Of a stretch of DNA of 64,000 nucleotides, positions 23,863 to 32,366 are shown piece after piece. Within the stretch, counting starts at the first letter, position 1; each line of letters starts with the position of its first letter. The translations under genes and the position numbers were made by a program. Under the pieces are notes generated by a model that worked only from the letters and a program-made list of their open reading frames with translations, was not told where the DNA came from and did no database searches. The DNA comes from PLanc-01 sp035342095 (lineage in GTDB: Bacteria; Planctomycetota; Phycisphaerae; Sedimentisphaerales; Anaerobacaceae), in NCBI GenBank assembly GCA_035342095.1, contig DAOQWL010000011.1, positions 28,439 through 92,438 on the forward strand. The letters run 5' to 3'.

Positions 23863-25638
23863 CTACCCGAGCTTCTTGGCCAGATCGTCGCGAAGGCTTC
23901 GGATCTCCGCGGGCAGGTGGTCGCCGAACTGGCCGAGGAATTTGTCGATATCCTGCAATTCGGTCTGCCAGCCGTCGCGGTCCACCTCGAAGAGCTTCGC
24001 CATCTTCATCTTCTCCTTGGCGATCTGGAGGCCCGACAAGTCGAGATCGGCAACGTTCGGGACCAGACCAATGGGTGTTTCTTTGGCGCCGACACGGCCG
24101 TTGGCGCGGTCCAGCACCCATTTGATGACGCGGATATTGTCTCCGAATCCCGGCCAGATGAATTTTCCATCGTCGTCCGTCCGGAACCAGTTGACCGAGT
24201 AGATCTTGGGGGGGTGCTTGAGCCGCTTGCCGACGTTGAGCCAGTGGCCGAAGTAGTCGCCCATGTTGTACCCGCAGAAGGGCAGCATGGCGAACGGGTC
24301 GCGTCGCAACTGGCCAACCTGGCCGGCGGCCGCAGCGGTCATCTCCGAGCCGATCCGGGCCCCGAGGAACACGCCGTGAGCCCAGTCGAAGGACTCCATG
24401 ACCAGCGGGATCAGCTTGGTCCGTTTGCCGCCCATCAGGATCGCGGAGATCGGGACGCCCTTGGGATTGTCGAACTCCTTCGAGAGGGTCGGAGCGTGGT
24501 ACAGCGAGACGGTGAACCGCGAGTTCGGGTGCGCCGCCTTCGTGCCGCTGTCGGGCGTCCAGGGTTTGCCCTGCCAGTCGGCCACTCGCTTGGGCACGCC
24601 GCCATCGGCGCCTTCCCACCAGGGCACGTTGTTGTCGAGGTCCAGCGCGACGTTCGTGAAGAGCGTGGGGTAGAACTTGTCGGCCTTGAGCGTGTGGACC
24701 ATGTTGGGATTGGTCTTCAGCGAGGTCCCGGGCGCGACGCCAAAGAAGCCGGCCTCCGGATTGATCGCGTAGAGCCGACCGTCGGGCCCGACGTTCAGCC
24801 AGGCGATGTCGTCGCCGAGGGTCCAGACTTTGTAGCCGGGCAGCGCCGATTCGAGCATGGCGAGGTTCGTCTTGCCGCAGGCGGAGGGGAAGGCGGCACA
24901 GATGTACGTGATCTTGCCCTGCGGGTCCTGGATGCCCATGACGACCATGTGCTCGGCCAGCCAGCCTTCCTTCTGACCCAGGCACGAGGCGATTCGCAGG
25001 GAGAAGCACTTCTTGCCCAGCAGGGCGTTGCCGCCGTAACCGGAGCCGATGCTCCAGACAAGACTGTCCTGCGGGAAGTGCATGATGAACCGCTTGTTCG
25101 GGTCGAAATCGCCGACCGAGTGCATGCCCTTGACGAAGTTCTCGCTGTTGCCGATCTTGTCCAGGACGCTCTTGCTCATGCGGGTCATGATTCTCATGCT
25201 CACCGCAACGTAGGTGATATCGGTGATCTGCACACAACTCTTGGCGTAGGGCGAGTCCGGATGGCCCATCATATAGGGCAGGACGTACATGGTCTTGCCC
25301 TTCATGCAGCCGTCGGTCAGCTTGGTGAGCTTGTCCTTGGCGTCGGCGGGGGCCATCCAGTTGTTGTTGGGACCCGCCTGGTCCCTCGTCGGGTGGCAGA
25401 CGAAGGTCAACTGCTCGGTCCGGGCGACGTCCGTCGGGTGGCTCCTGTGCAGGTAGGCATTCGGCCAGGTCTTGTGATTGAGTTCCTGGAAGACCGGCGT
25501 ATCCCCGATCTTCTCCTGCTTCATGCCGATTTCCATGAGCTTGCGGGCTTCCTCTTCCGAGCCATCGCACCAGTGAATCTTATCCGGCTTCGCCAGCCTG
25601 GCCTGTTCTTCTACCCATTTTTCGACAGGGGTCGCCAT
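23863..25638 (-). CDS. pckG: Phosphoenolpyruvate carboxykinase (GTP)
   Basis: Interconverts oxaloacetate + GTP and PEP + CO2 + GDP; cytoplasmic, links the C4 pool with gluconeogenesis or, run in reverse, with fermentation to succinate. 591 residues, normal for the GTP class. Seen: the P-loop region AAFPSACGKTNLAMLESALPGYKVWTLGDDIAWL near 280 with the reactive cysteine, NNNWMAPADAKDKL near 93, YVLPYMMGHPDSPYAK, GRLYAINPEAGFFGVAPGTS, and the GTP-ribose/base part NWFRTDDDGKFIWPGFGDNIRVIKWVLDR. A strong promoter lies 180 bases upstream, leaving a long leader. Confidence 0.96.
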   Translation of the reverse strand: MATPVEKWVEEQARLAKPDKIHWCDGSEEEARKLMEIGMKQEKIGDTPVFQELNHKTWPNAYLHRSHPTDVARTEQLTFVCHPTRDQAGPNNNWMAPADAKDKLTKLTDGCMKGKTMYVLPYMMGHPDSPYAKSCVQITDITYVAVSMRIMTRMSKSVLDKIGNSENFVKGMHSVGDFDPNKRFIMHFPQDSLVWSIGSGYGGNALLGKKCFSLRIASCLGQKEGWLAEHMVVMGIQDPQGKITYICAAFPSACGKTNLAMLESALPGYKVWTLGDDIAWLNVGPDGRLYAINPEAGFFGVAPGTSLKTNPNMVHTLKADKFYPTLFTNVALDLDNNVPWWEGADGGVPKRVADWQGKPWTPDSGTKAAHPNSRFTVSLYHAPTLSKEFDNPKGVPISAILMGGKRTKLIPLVMESFDWAHGVFLGARIGSEMTAAAAGQVGQLRRDPFAMLPFCGYNMGDYFGHWLNVGKRLKHPPKIYSVNWFRTDDDGKFIWPGFGDNIRVIKWVLDRANGRVGAKETPIGLVPNVADLDLSGLQIAKEKMKMAKLFEVDRDGWQTELQDIDKFLGQFGDHLPAEIRSLRDDLAKKLG

Positions 25639-25821
25639 CGTCGTGTTTCTCCTTGGTTAGGCGTTCGTCGCACCCTGCGCACGCAGGGCGACCACGCATG
25701 GTTATCACTTCGGCTGATTGTCCCCCTGCGCACCTCGTGCCGCTTCTCACGTTCTGGGTGATGCGCGGTCGGTACGCCTGACGTCCTATCACGAGACTTC
25801 GGGGTCTCCAAGAGCCATGAA
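25639..25821 (-). promoter_or_regulatory. Long 5' leader of pckG with a hairpin
   Basis: About 180 bases separate the -10 box from the pckG ATG. In it the arms CCCTGCG/CGCAGGG with a two-base loop lie at about 25674-25689. The leader may carry regulation, but no known riboswitch pattern was recognised. Confidence 0.4.
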
Positions 25822-25850
25822 ATCATAGCGAGTACGGCGCAGGGCGTCAA
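25822..25850 (-). promoter_or_regulatory. Sigma-70-type promoter of pckG
   Basis: Minus strand: TTGACG (25850-25845), exactly 17 bases, TATGAT (25827-25822). 5 of 6 matches in both boxes at ideal spacing. Confidence 0.7.
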
Positions 25851-25885
25851 GGGGTTCTGTCGAGAAACCGACGGAGATGGGCCAA

Positions 25886-25920
25886 CAAAAAGAAGGCCGG
25901 GTCCCTTGGGACCCGGCCTT
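25886..25920 (-). terminator. Rho-independent terminator of the sigma/anti-sigma/secreted-protein operon
   Basis: AAGGCCGGGTCCC (25893-25905) and GGGACCCGGCCTT (25908-25920) pair perfectly over 13 bases around a two-base loop. On the minus strand CTTTTTG follows directly. It lies 22 bases behind the stop of the gene ending at 25942. Confidence 0.9.
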
Positions 25921-25941
25921 CGCATAAGAACAGCAATCCGT

Positions 25942-27105
25942 TCATTTCACAACGAACTTGAACCCCTCCGCTATGTCCTTGTCCAGGTCCTTGCCCTGGC
26001 AGCGAAGGACAAAGCCGTCGTCCGTCCGTTCGTACTGGAAATCCTGACCGCTGAAGGGGTCCTTGGGCAGTCCGGCAGGCAATGCCGTCGGCAGCTTTCC
26101 GGAGTTGACCTGTTGCAGACAGACTTCAACGCCGGCAACGGCGGCATTGACGTAGGCCTCGCTTCGAGCGCCGAGGGTATGCACCCGGTTGATCGCCGGA
26201 AGCATCAACCCGGCAAACATCGCAGCAGGATCATTCGGGTCGAATCCACCGCTCAATTGCTCCAACTGCGCGTGAGTCTGCTCATAGGGCAGGGAGGAGC
26301 CGAGGATTGGCAACATCGCTGTGATGCACTGCGAGTACAACGCGCGGCCCCGGGCCAACACATCCTCGTTGGCCGCAGCGAGGATCTTCGCACGCGTCTG
26401 TTCATCCTCGGAAACGATTCTGGTGAACGCGTCGAGTTTGCCCACCTGCATTGCGTCCAGCGCAATCTCCATCTCGATCTTCAGCGGCCTGACGGGCGTC
26501 AGCTTCCATGCGGGCCTCGTCGTCAGTTCGTCTTTCAGCCATCGCAACACAGACGCGTCACCGCTGGCCTTGCTGATCACGTCGATCATGCACCGATGCC
26601 CCGAGTCTCGCACCGCAATCGAGACCAAGTATGAAACCAGTGTGTCATCCCCGACTTGGCGGGCGAGCGTATCGACCAGCAGGCACCGCTCCAGGGCCCC
26701 CCGATAGTTCCCATCCACCGCCCGAGTCCGAACATCGGCCACGAGAACGAAGGTCAGGAAGCGCACCTGGCTTAGATGCGGCATCAGGGCATCGAATCCC
26801 TGCGAGAATCTGAAACCCCAATTGCACGCCGGCACCTGGGTAGCGGCCTCGGCAAATTCAATCGCCCCCCGACACTTCTGGATGTATTCTCGTGCCTGGT
26901 CGTTCGGGTCCGCCTCGCCTTTCGCCACCGCACGGATTACCTTGCGCTCACCATCACTCAATTCGGCCAGCGATAAGAACGCCTGATAGTACAGCAGCGC
27001 CGCATTATCGGGGTCCGGCGGAACAGCCCGGGCCCGAGGCGTCCACAACGATACGAGGATGAGCAGGGCCAAACCCGCGGCCCCTCTGTTGGAGTACATT
27101 CGCAT
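25942..27105 (-). CDS. Secreted alpha-helical protein of unknown function
   Basis: 387 residues with an N-terminal signal peptide (GLALLILVSLWTPRARA), exported. The remainder is mostly helical, with repeated Leu/Ala heptad-like stretches (ALLYYQAFLSLAELSDGERKVI, GNYRGALERCLLVDTLARQVGDD). Near the end it has a short segment PKDPFSGQDFQYERTDDGFVLR, which recalls the C-terminal part of type II pseudopilin-like proteins in planctomycetes. It follows the anti-sigma-like gene by 19 bases and shares its terminator, so it is the third gene of an ECF operon and perhaps its main target. No enzyme motif was seen. Confidence 0.7.
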   Translation of the reverse strand: MRMYSNRGAAGLALLILVSLWTPRARAVPPDPDNAALLYYQAFLSLAELSDGERKVIRAVAKGEADPNDQAREYIQKCRGAIEFAEAATQVPACNWGFRFSQGFDALMPHLSQVRFLTFVLVADVRTRAVDGNYRGALERCLLVDTLARQVGDDTLVSYLVSIAVRDSGHRCMIDVISKASGDASVLRWLKDELTTRPAWKLTPVRPLKIEMEIALDAMQVGKLDAFTRIVSEDEQTRAKILAAANEDVLARGRALYSQCITAMLPILGSSLPYEQTHAQLEQLSGGFDPNDPAAMFAGLMLPAINRVHTLGARSEAYVNAAVAGVEVCLQQVNSGKLPTALPAGLPKDPFSGQDFQYERTDDGFVLRCQGKDLDKDIAEGFKFVVK

Positions 27106-27124
27106 ATCTCGATCCTTTCATTCT

Positions 27125-27583
27125 TCAACCATCCAGATCCCAAACAACACGCAGCGTTGCAGGCCCGTTGAGCCGCGGTCCCAACCGGTCCAGCGCCATA
27201 TCAAGCTGTTGATTCAGAGCCTCTTCCCCTCCCTGCCGGTACGCCGTTCTCAGCGAGATCATGCTGACGATGCGCGCCGGCGAGGCAGCCTCTGCAGAAG
27301 CACTTGAAGCGGGTTCCCGGCTATCCTGCGGCGACGTCCGCATCAATAGGACGGCCGCGCCGATGAGAACCACGGCTGCGGCAGCCAGCCCACCTGCCAT
27401 CCAACGGATCTGCGAACGCGCTCCCCCACCATCGTTCGGCATCTGTCGCGCGCGCGAGGTCAACGCGTGGTAGGCTTCAGCGTGATTGCGTTGCCACGCC
27501 GCAGCGTCAAACGCCGGCGTGCTGCCGTCCACCGCTCGTTGGAGTTGCTTGTCGAGCCATTGCTCGTCTTTGCGCTCGCTCAT
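27125..27583 (-). CDS. Probable anti-sigma factor, single-pass membrane protein
   Basis: 152 residues. A cytoplasmic N-terminal part of about 60 residues begins MSERKDEQWLDKQLQRAVDG. One transmembrane segment (about 62-81, GGLAAAAVVLIGAAVLLM) follows, then an external part of about 70 residues. Its ATG overlaps the stop of the upstream sigma gene (ATGA), the classic sigma/anti-sigma coupling. No HxxxCxxC zinc motif is present, so it is not a ZAS-type anti-sigma; the assignment rests on position and topology. Confidence 0.65.
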   Translation of the reverse strand: MSERKDEQWLDKQLQRAVDGSTPAFDAAAWQRNHAEAYHALTSRARQMPNDGGGARSQIRWMAGGLAAAAVVLIGAAVLLMRTSPQDSREPASSASAEAASPARIVSMISLRTAYRQGGEEALNQQLDMALDRLGPRLNGPATLRVVWDLDG

Positions 27584-28161
27584 AAGTGCACCTCGTCAAA
27601 CCCTTCGCGGCGGAGATGCTCCACCAGCTTCTTCTTGGCCCGCCGGAGCCGGCCGTCGATCGCCTGCTCGGAGATCCCGAGTACCGCCGAAATCTGATCG
27701 TAGGACAGGCCGTCGTAGAACCGCAGGAAGACCACCTCCCGCGCATCCGACGGAAGTCGGCTCAAGGCCGCTTTCACTGCTTCGCAGGTCTCATCCGCAC
27801 CCGCCGGGGCTTCCTCAGCCGGCCTATCGATCCGGGCCCCCTTCCGGGCCCGGCCCAGGTTTTTGGCTTCGTTTCGACAAATCGCCGCCAGCCACTACCC
27901 GAACTGATCCGCCCTGCGGAGCTTGGGCAAGTGGACCGCCGCCTTGGCGAAGGCCTCTTGAGCCGCGTCTTGGGCCAAGTGCCGGTCGCCCAGGATCGCA
28001 TGGCCGATGGCCACCATCGGCCCGTAGTAGCGTCGGCACAGCTCCGTGAAGCTGTCGCCATCGCCTCGGGCTGCCTCTTCGACCAATATGTTATCGGCCC
28101 TGCTCTCCATGAAACATCTGCTCATCGATCCGAAGAAGGTCGTCAAGGGAACGGTTTTCAC
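27580..28161 (-). pseudogene. ECF sigma factor gene interrupted by one in-frame UAG
   Basis: A single 194-codon frame encodes sigma region 2 (DNILVEEAARGDGDSFTELCRRYYG.., DAAQEAFAKAAVHLPKLRR) and region 4 (LSRLPSDAREVVFLRFYDGLSYDQISAVLGISEQAIDGRLRRAKKKL). At 27895-27897 one TAG falls between ADQFG and WLAAICRNEAKNLGRA, which in intact ECF factors is continuous. Both halves, the linker and the overlap with the anti-sigma gene are otherwise intact. It could be a recent nonsense mutation (one change from CAG would do), a read-through codon or a sequence error. The start is GTG 28161 with GGAGGG upstream, or ATG 28110. Confidence 0.8.
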
Positions 28162-28219
28162 TACAAAGACGCCCTCCGGCCGGTGAAATGGGCGCGGAGA
28201 GGTCGTCCTTTTCGGATTG

Positions 28220-28249
28220 ATTATAGCTCAGTCTCGCGACACGCATGAA
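28220..28249 (-). promoter_or_regulatory. Weak candidate promoter of the sigma-factor operon
   Basis: Minus strand: a perfect TATAAT (28225-28220) preceded, 18 bases away, by TTCATG, which is a poor -35 box. About 60 bases before the gene. Confidence 0.3.
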
Positions 28250-28261
28250 AAAGGCCAGCCC

Positions 28262-28287
28262 CCAAGCCCGCCCAACGGGCGAGCTTG
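28262..28287. terminator. Hairpin downstream of the Cys-rich gene
   Basis: CCAAGC..GCCC pairs with GGGC..GCTTGG around an AAC loop. On the minus strand a T-run (CCTTTTTC) comes 14 bases later, so it is only terminator-like. Confidence 0.35.
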
Positions 28288-28380
28288 GTGCAACTGGCGA
28301 GTCAGTATATCCGCCCGGATTCCCCCCTGACGAGGCAGATGCCTGACTGAGTACTGGGTTAGGATTCTCTTCCCGTTATG

Positions 28381-28740
28381 TCACTTCTTGTCACAACAAC
28401 CGCCACAACCACCCGACCCGCAGCCGGCCTGGGGCTGATCGGAGCAACCACCGCCCGAGCAATCGGTCTTGGGCTTCTCCTGAGCACAGCCCGATCCGCC
28501 GCAAGTGCCTGTCTTAGCAGAACTTGCGGCAGTCTCGCAATCGTGACCCTGACAGCCTGCGTCCGCCTTGCAGCATTGCGGCGTATTCTCCATCGGGCAG
28601 CCGGTACACTTGGCATCCGGCGAAGCCGCGGTCCCCTGGCTCGGTTTGTCCACATACCCGGCCAGCAAGATCGTTCCTGCGGCCAAGGCCACGACAACTG
28701 CCACCGCGACAACCGGGTTTCTCGAAAGCATCGACTTCAT
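28381..28740 (-). CDS. Small Cys-rich exported or membrane-anchored protein
   Basis: 119 residues. An N-terminal hydrophobic segment (about 9-28, VVAVAVVVALAAGTILLAGY) serves as signal anchor. The rest is low complexity with 14 cysteines arranged as KCTGC, QCCK, GCQGHDC, TCGGSGC, DCSGGGC, GCGSGGCGGCC, mixed with Gly, Ser and Lys. The CxxC and CC spacing suggests metal binding or a disulfide-rich envelope protein. No enzyme domain is recognised. Start ATG 28740 has AGGAGG six bases upstream. It is divergent from guaB; the intergenic region holds the guaB promoter. Confidence 0.75.
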   Translation of the reverse strand: MKSMLSRNPVVAVAVVVALAAGTILLAGYVDKPSQGTAASPDAKCTGCPMENTPQCCKADAGCQGHDCETAASSAKTGTCGGSGCAQEKPKTDCSGGGCSDQPQAGCGSGGCGGCCDKK

Positions 28741-28894
28741 CCGTATCCTCCTGAAATCCTCGAAAGGTTGATCTTATGCAATGTCCACGGCCTCGAAACG
28801 CCTCAAGGCCTGCACTCTATACTATTCTACCCGCTTTCAGGTTCGCACGCCACGGACAACAGCCCCCCCCGGCGCGGAGCCCTTTCGAAATCGG

Positions 28895-28923
28895 TTGACG
28901 CCCACCGGGTCCGAAAGTATAGT
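28895..28923 (+). promoter_or_regulatory. Sigma-70-type promoter of guaB
   Basis: TTGACG (28895-28900), exactly 17 bases, TATAGT (28918-28923), 47 bases before the guaB ATG. 5 of 6 matches in both boxes. Confidence 0.75.
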
Positions 28924-28969
28924 ACCCGGTTTAGGGGTCACTGGAGCGGAAGTGTTGTTGGAGCCGCAG

Positions 28970-30442
28970 ATGAATAGCAGCAAGATCGTTGCCGAGGCCA
29001 TCACATTCGATGATGTTCTCCTGATTCCCGCCAAGAGCGATTTCGTGCCCAGCCAGGCCGACACGAGCACAAAGCTCACGAAGAACGTCGCGATCAACAT
29101 CCCGATCGTCTCGGCCGCCATGGACACAGTCACCGAGGCCGCCCTGGCCATCGCGCTGGCCCAGGAAGGCGGCATCGGCATCATCCACAAGAATCTCTCC
29201 ATCGAGGCCCAGAAGCGCGAGGTCTCCAAGGTCAAGCGGTCCGAGCACGGCGTCATCCTCGATCCGGTCACGCTTTCGCCCAAGGAGCCGGTCCGACGGG
29301 CCCAGGAACTGATGAGCGAGCAGAACGTCTCCGGCATCCCGATCGTCGAGGGCAAGAAGCTCGTCGGCATCCTGACCCGGCGCGATCTGAAGTTCCTCGA
29401 GGATTTCGACGTCGAGGTCAGCTCCGTCATGACCAAGGACAACCTGGTCACCGGTCCGGCGGGCACCAGTTTGGAGCAAGCCAAGGACATTCTGCGATAC
29501 CACAAGGTCGAGAAGCTCCTGCTGGTGAACAAGAAGGGCGAGCTGGCCGGCCTGATCACGATGCGGGACATCGACCGCGTCCAGCAGTATCCGCGGGCCG
29601 CCAGGGATGGTCGCGGCCGACTCCGGGTCGGCGCCGCAGTCGGCGTACACGAGTACGAGCGGGTCGAAGCCCTGATCGATGCCGACGTGGACATCATCTG
29701 CGTCGATACCGCCCACGGCCACACTCAGAACGTCATCGACACGGTCAAGAAGATCAAGAAGGACTTCAAGATCGACGTCATCGCAGGCAACATCGCGACC
29801 GCGGACGCGGCCAGGGAGCTGATCGACGCCGGCGCGGACGCGGTCAAGGTCGGCATCGGGCCTGGCGCCATCTGCACGACCCGGATCATCTCCGGCGTGG
29901 GTGTGCCCCAGGTCACCGCGGTCATGGACTGTGCGGAAGCAGCCGCCAAGCAGGGAATTCCCGTGATCGCCGACGGCGGCATCCGCCAGTCGGGCGACAT
30001 CAGCAAGGCCATCGCCGCAGGAGCGTCCTGCGTCATGATCGGCTCGCTGTTCGCGGGTCTCAAGGAAAGCCCCGGCCAGTTGGTCATCTACAAGGGCCGC
30101 CAGTTCAAGGAGTATCGCGGCATGGGCTCGCTCGGCGCGATGGTCAAGGGCTCCGCGGAACGCTACGGCCAGAGCAGCAAGACCGAGGTCGGCAAGCTCG
30201 TCCCGGAGGGCGTCGAGGGCCGGGTCCCCTATCGCGGCACGCTCGGCGACTTCGTCTACCAGCTCGTCGGCGGTCTGCGGGCGGGTATGGGCTACTGCGG
30301 CGCCCGGAGCATCCCCGAATTGATGAGCAATGGCCGATTCGTCCGTGTCAGTTCCGCGTCGATGAGCGAATCCCATCCGCATGACATCCAGATTACCAAG
30401 GAGGCCCCGAACTACTCGGCCAGTCTCCCATTCGAAGATTGA
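28970..30442 (+). CDS. guaB: IMP dehydrogenase
   Basis: Oxidises IMP to XMP with NAD+, the first committed step of GMP synthesis; cytoplasmic, 490 residues as expected. Seen: TFDDVLLIPAKSDFVPS at the N-terminus, PIVSAAMDTVTEAALAIALAQEGGIGIIHKN, two CBS domains (about 95-205; VSGIPIVEG.., HKVEKLLLVNKKGELAG), the active-site loop GIGPGAICTTRIISGVGVPQ near 297 with the catalytic Cys, and IADGGIRQSGDISKAIAAGA. Start ATG 28970. guaA follows 75 bases later with a hairpin between, so the two form a guanine-nucleotide unit. Confidence 0.97.
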   Translation: MNSSKIVAEAITFDDVLLIPAKSDFVPSQADTSTKLTKNVAINIPIVSAAMDTVTEAALAIALAQEGGIGIIHKNLSIEAQKREVSKVKRSEHGVILDPVTLSPKEPVRRAQELMSEQNVSGIPIVEGKKLVGILTRRDLKFLEDFDVEVSSVMTKDNLVTGPAGTSLEQAKDILRYHKVEKLLLVNKKGELAGLITMRDIDRVQQYPRAARDGRGRLRVGAAVGVHEYERVEALIDADVDIICVDTAHGHTQNVIDTVKKIKKDFKIDVIAGNIATADAARELIDAGADAVKVGIGPGAICTTRIISGVGVPQVTAVMDCAEAAAKQGIPVIADGGIRQSGDISKAIAAGASCVMIGSLFAGLKESPGQLVIYKGRQFKEYRGMGSLGAMVKGSAERYGQSSKTEVGKLVPEGVEGRVPYRGTLGDFVYQLVGGLRAGMGYCGARSIPELMSNGRFVRVSSASMSESHPHDIQITKEAPNYSASLPFED

Positions 30443-30458
30443 TCCGCGAAGCGGCAAA

Positions 30459-30490
30459 GGACCTATGAATCCTATTCGTCCCATAGGTCC
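30459..30490. repeat. Inverted repeat between guaB and guaA
   Basis: GGACCTATG (30459-30467) and CATAGGTCC (30482-30490) are perfect arms around a 14-base loop. The left-arm sequence reappears as GAGGACCTATGATTCG at the guaA start (30510-30524). A role in differential expression of the two genes is possible. Confidence 0.6.
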
Positions 30491-30517
30491 CATCCTCTTT
30501 TCGCACGACGAGGACCT

Positions 30518-32059
30518 ATGATTCGTGAAATGATCGCCATCCTGGACTTCGGTAGCCAGTACGGCCAGTTGATCGCCCGACGGGTGCGAGAGCAGAACGT
30601 GTACTCGCGCATCTGCCCCGCCGGGACGTCTGCCGAAGAACTCGCCAGGATGCCACTCAAGGGCATCATCCTCTCGGGGGGACCCGCGAGCGTCTATCAG
30701 CCGAACGCGCCGCGATGCGACGAGCGGATCTTCAATCTGGGCGTCCCCATCCTCGGCATCTGCTACGGCATGCAGCTCGGCTGCCAGATCCTCGGCGCCG
30801 AAGTCATCCCGGCCAAGAGCCGCGAGTATGGCCGCGGAACCCTCGCGATCTATGACAAGAACGACCTGTTCGCCACCCTGCCCGACGAAACCCCGATCTG
30901 GGCCAGCCACGGCGACCAGGTCGGCAACCTGGGCGACGGGTTCGTCACGCTGGCCTCGACGAAGACTTGTCCGCACGCGGCCGTCCGCCATCGGGAAAAA
31001 CAGTTCTTCGGAGTCCAGTTCCACCCCGAGGTCAGCCACACGCCCAGGGGCGAGATCGTCCTCAAGAACTTCCTCTACGACATCTGCGGCTGCACCGGCG
31101 ACTGGAAGATGAGCGACTTCGTCGCCGAGACGGTCCGGGCCATCCGCACGCAGGTCGGCGACGCCAAGGTCATTTGCGGCCTCAGCGGCGGCGTCGATTC
31201 CTCCGTCACCGCCTCGCTGATCCACCAGGCGGTCGGAAAGCAGCTTGTCTGCATCCTCGTGGACAACGGCCTGCTCCGCCGGAACGAGCGGGAGGCCATC
31301 GTCGCAACCTTCCGCGACCATTTTCACATGGATCTCCGCGTCGTCGACTGGTCCCGCCAGTTCCTCGCGGGCCTCGCGGGCGTCGCGGACCCCCAGAAGA
31401 AGCGGAAGATCATCGGCGCCGAGTTCATCGCGGCCTTCAAATCCGAGGCGAACCGGATCGAAAACGCTCGATTCCTCGCCCAGGGCACGCTCTATCCCGA
31501 CGTGATCGAGTCGGGCTCCAAGGACGGCAATCCCGCCGCCAATATCAAGCTGCACCACAACGTGGGCGGCCTGCCCGCCGAGCTGGGCTTCGAGCTGGTC
31601 GAGCCCCTGAGGGACCTCTTCAAGGACGAGGTCCGACGGGTGGGCGAGTACCTGGGTCTGCCCGAGGACATCGTCTGGCGACACCCCTTCCCCGGTCCCG
31701 GCCTGGCGGTCCGCGTCATCGGCGAAGTGACACCCGAGCGGCTCGAGGTGCTCCGCGCCGCGGATGAGATCCTGATCGATGAGATCAAGGCCGCCGGCCT
31801 GTATCGCAAGATCTCGCAGGCCCTGGCGGTCCTCGTCCCGGTTTCCACCGTCGGCGTCATGGGCGACGAGCGGAGCTATGAGAACGTGGTCGCGATCCGC
31901 GCGGTCGAGACGACGGACTTCATGACCGCCGATTTCTCGCGCATTCCGCACGAGGTCCTGGGCACGATCTCCAGCCGGATCATCAACGAGGTCCGAGGCG
32001 TCAACCGTGTCGTCTACGACATCTCCAGCAAGCCCCCCGCCACCATCGAGTGGGAATGA
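30518..32059 (+). CDS. guaA: GMP synthase (glutamine-hydrolysing)
   Basis: Converts XMP to GMP with glutamine and ATP; cytoplasmic, 513 residues. Class I amidotransferase part: ILDFGSQYGQLIARRVRE, LSGGPASVY, catalytic Cys in GICYGMQLG near residue 84, His/Glu in VQFHPEVSHT near 172. ATP pyrophosphatase part: CGLSGGVDSSVTASLIH near 222. Dimerisation domain with the C-terminal VVYDISSKPPATIEWE, the usual GuaA ending. Start ATG 30518 has GAGG four bases upstream; ATG 30530 is possible but less well placed. Confidence 0.97.
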   Translation: MIREMIAILDFGSQYGQLIARRVREQNVYSRICPAGTSAEELARMPLKGIILSGGPASVYQPNAPRCDERIFNLGVPILGICYGMQLGCQILGAEVIPAKSREYGRGTLAIYDKNDLFATLPDETPIWASHGDQVGNLGDGFVTLASTKTCPHAAVRHREKQFFGVQFHPEVSHTPRGEIVLKNFLYDICGCTGDWKMSDFVAETVRAIRTQVGDAKVICGLSGGVDSSVTASLIHQAVGKQLVCILVDNGLLRRNEREAIVATFRDHFHMDLRVVDWSRQFLAGLAGVADPQKKRKIIGAEFIAAFKSEANRIENARFLAQGTLYPDVIESGSKDGNPAANIKLHHNVGGLPAELGFELVEPLRDLFKDEVRRVGEYLGLPEDIVWRHPFPGPGLAVRVIGEVTPERLEVLRAADEILIDEIKAAGLYRKISQALAVLVPVSTVGVMGDERSYENVVAIRAVETTDFMTADFSRIPHEVLGTISSRIINEVRGVNRVVYDISSKPPATIEWE

Positions 32060-32366
32060 CCGCGAGTGCGGATCGGCAATTTCGGATCGCGGGCTCTCCA
32101 AGGGGAAATCCTGCCGCTCCCGCAGGGACATGCCTCGGCGGACCGTTCAAAGTTGCGAATCCGTATGGATTTGCGCGAATCCTGGGCATGATTCATGTCG
32201 AAATACCGTGTAGCGCGCGTGGTTTCAGGAATGCCGATACGCCGGTGGTGGGCCGGATCACGGTCGATTCTCGGACGGTGACGAGCGGAGCGGTGCTCGC
32301 GAGGTGCGCGCCCCTGCGTCCGTCCTGATCAGCCGGATCGTTTACGAGGGGATGTTTTGAGGTACG
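32060..32366. other. Intergenic stretch behind guaA
   Basis: 307 bases without a convincing gene on either strand. Short open frames overlap on both strands, but none has a good ribosome site or family similarity. No strong hairpin plus T-run was found. Confidence 0.5.

Noticed and set aside
23738..25570. A 610-codon minus-strand frame next to pckG
   Set aside because: Overlaps pckG in another frame on the same strand; only the 23863-25638 frame has PEPCK motifs.
28931..32131. A 1066-codon open frame on the minus strand
   Set aside because: It runs antisense across guaB and guaA, both unmistakable; it is a GC-rich shadow frame without a ribosome site or domain.
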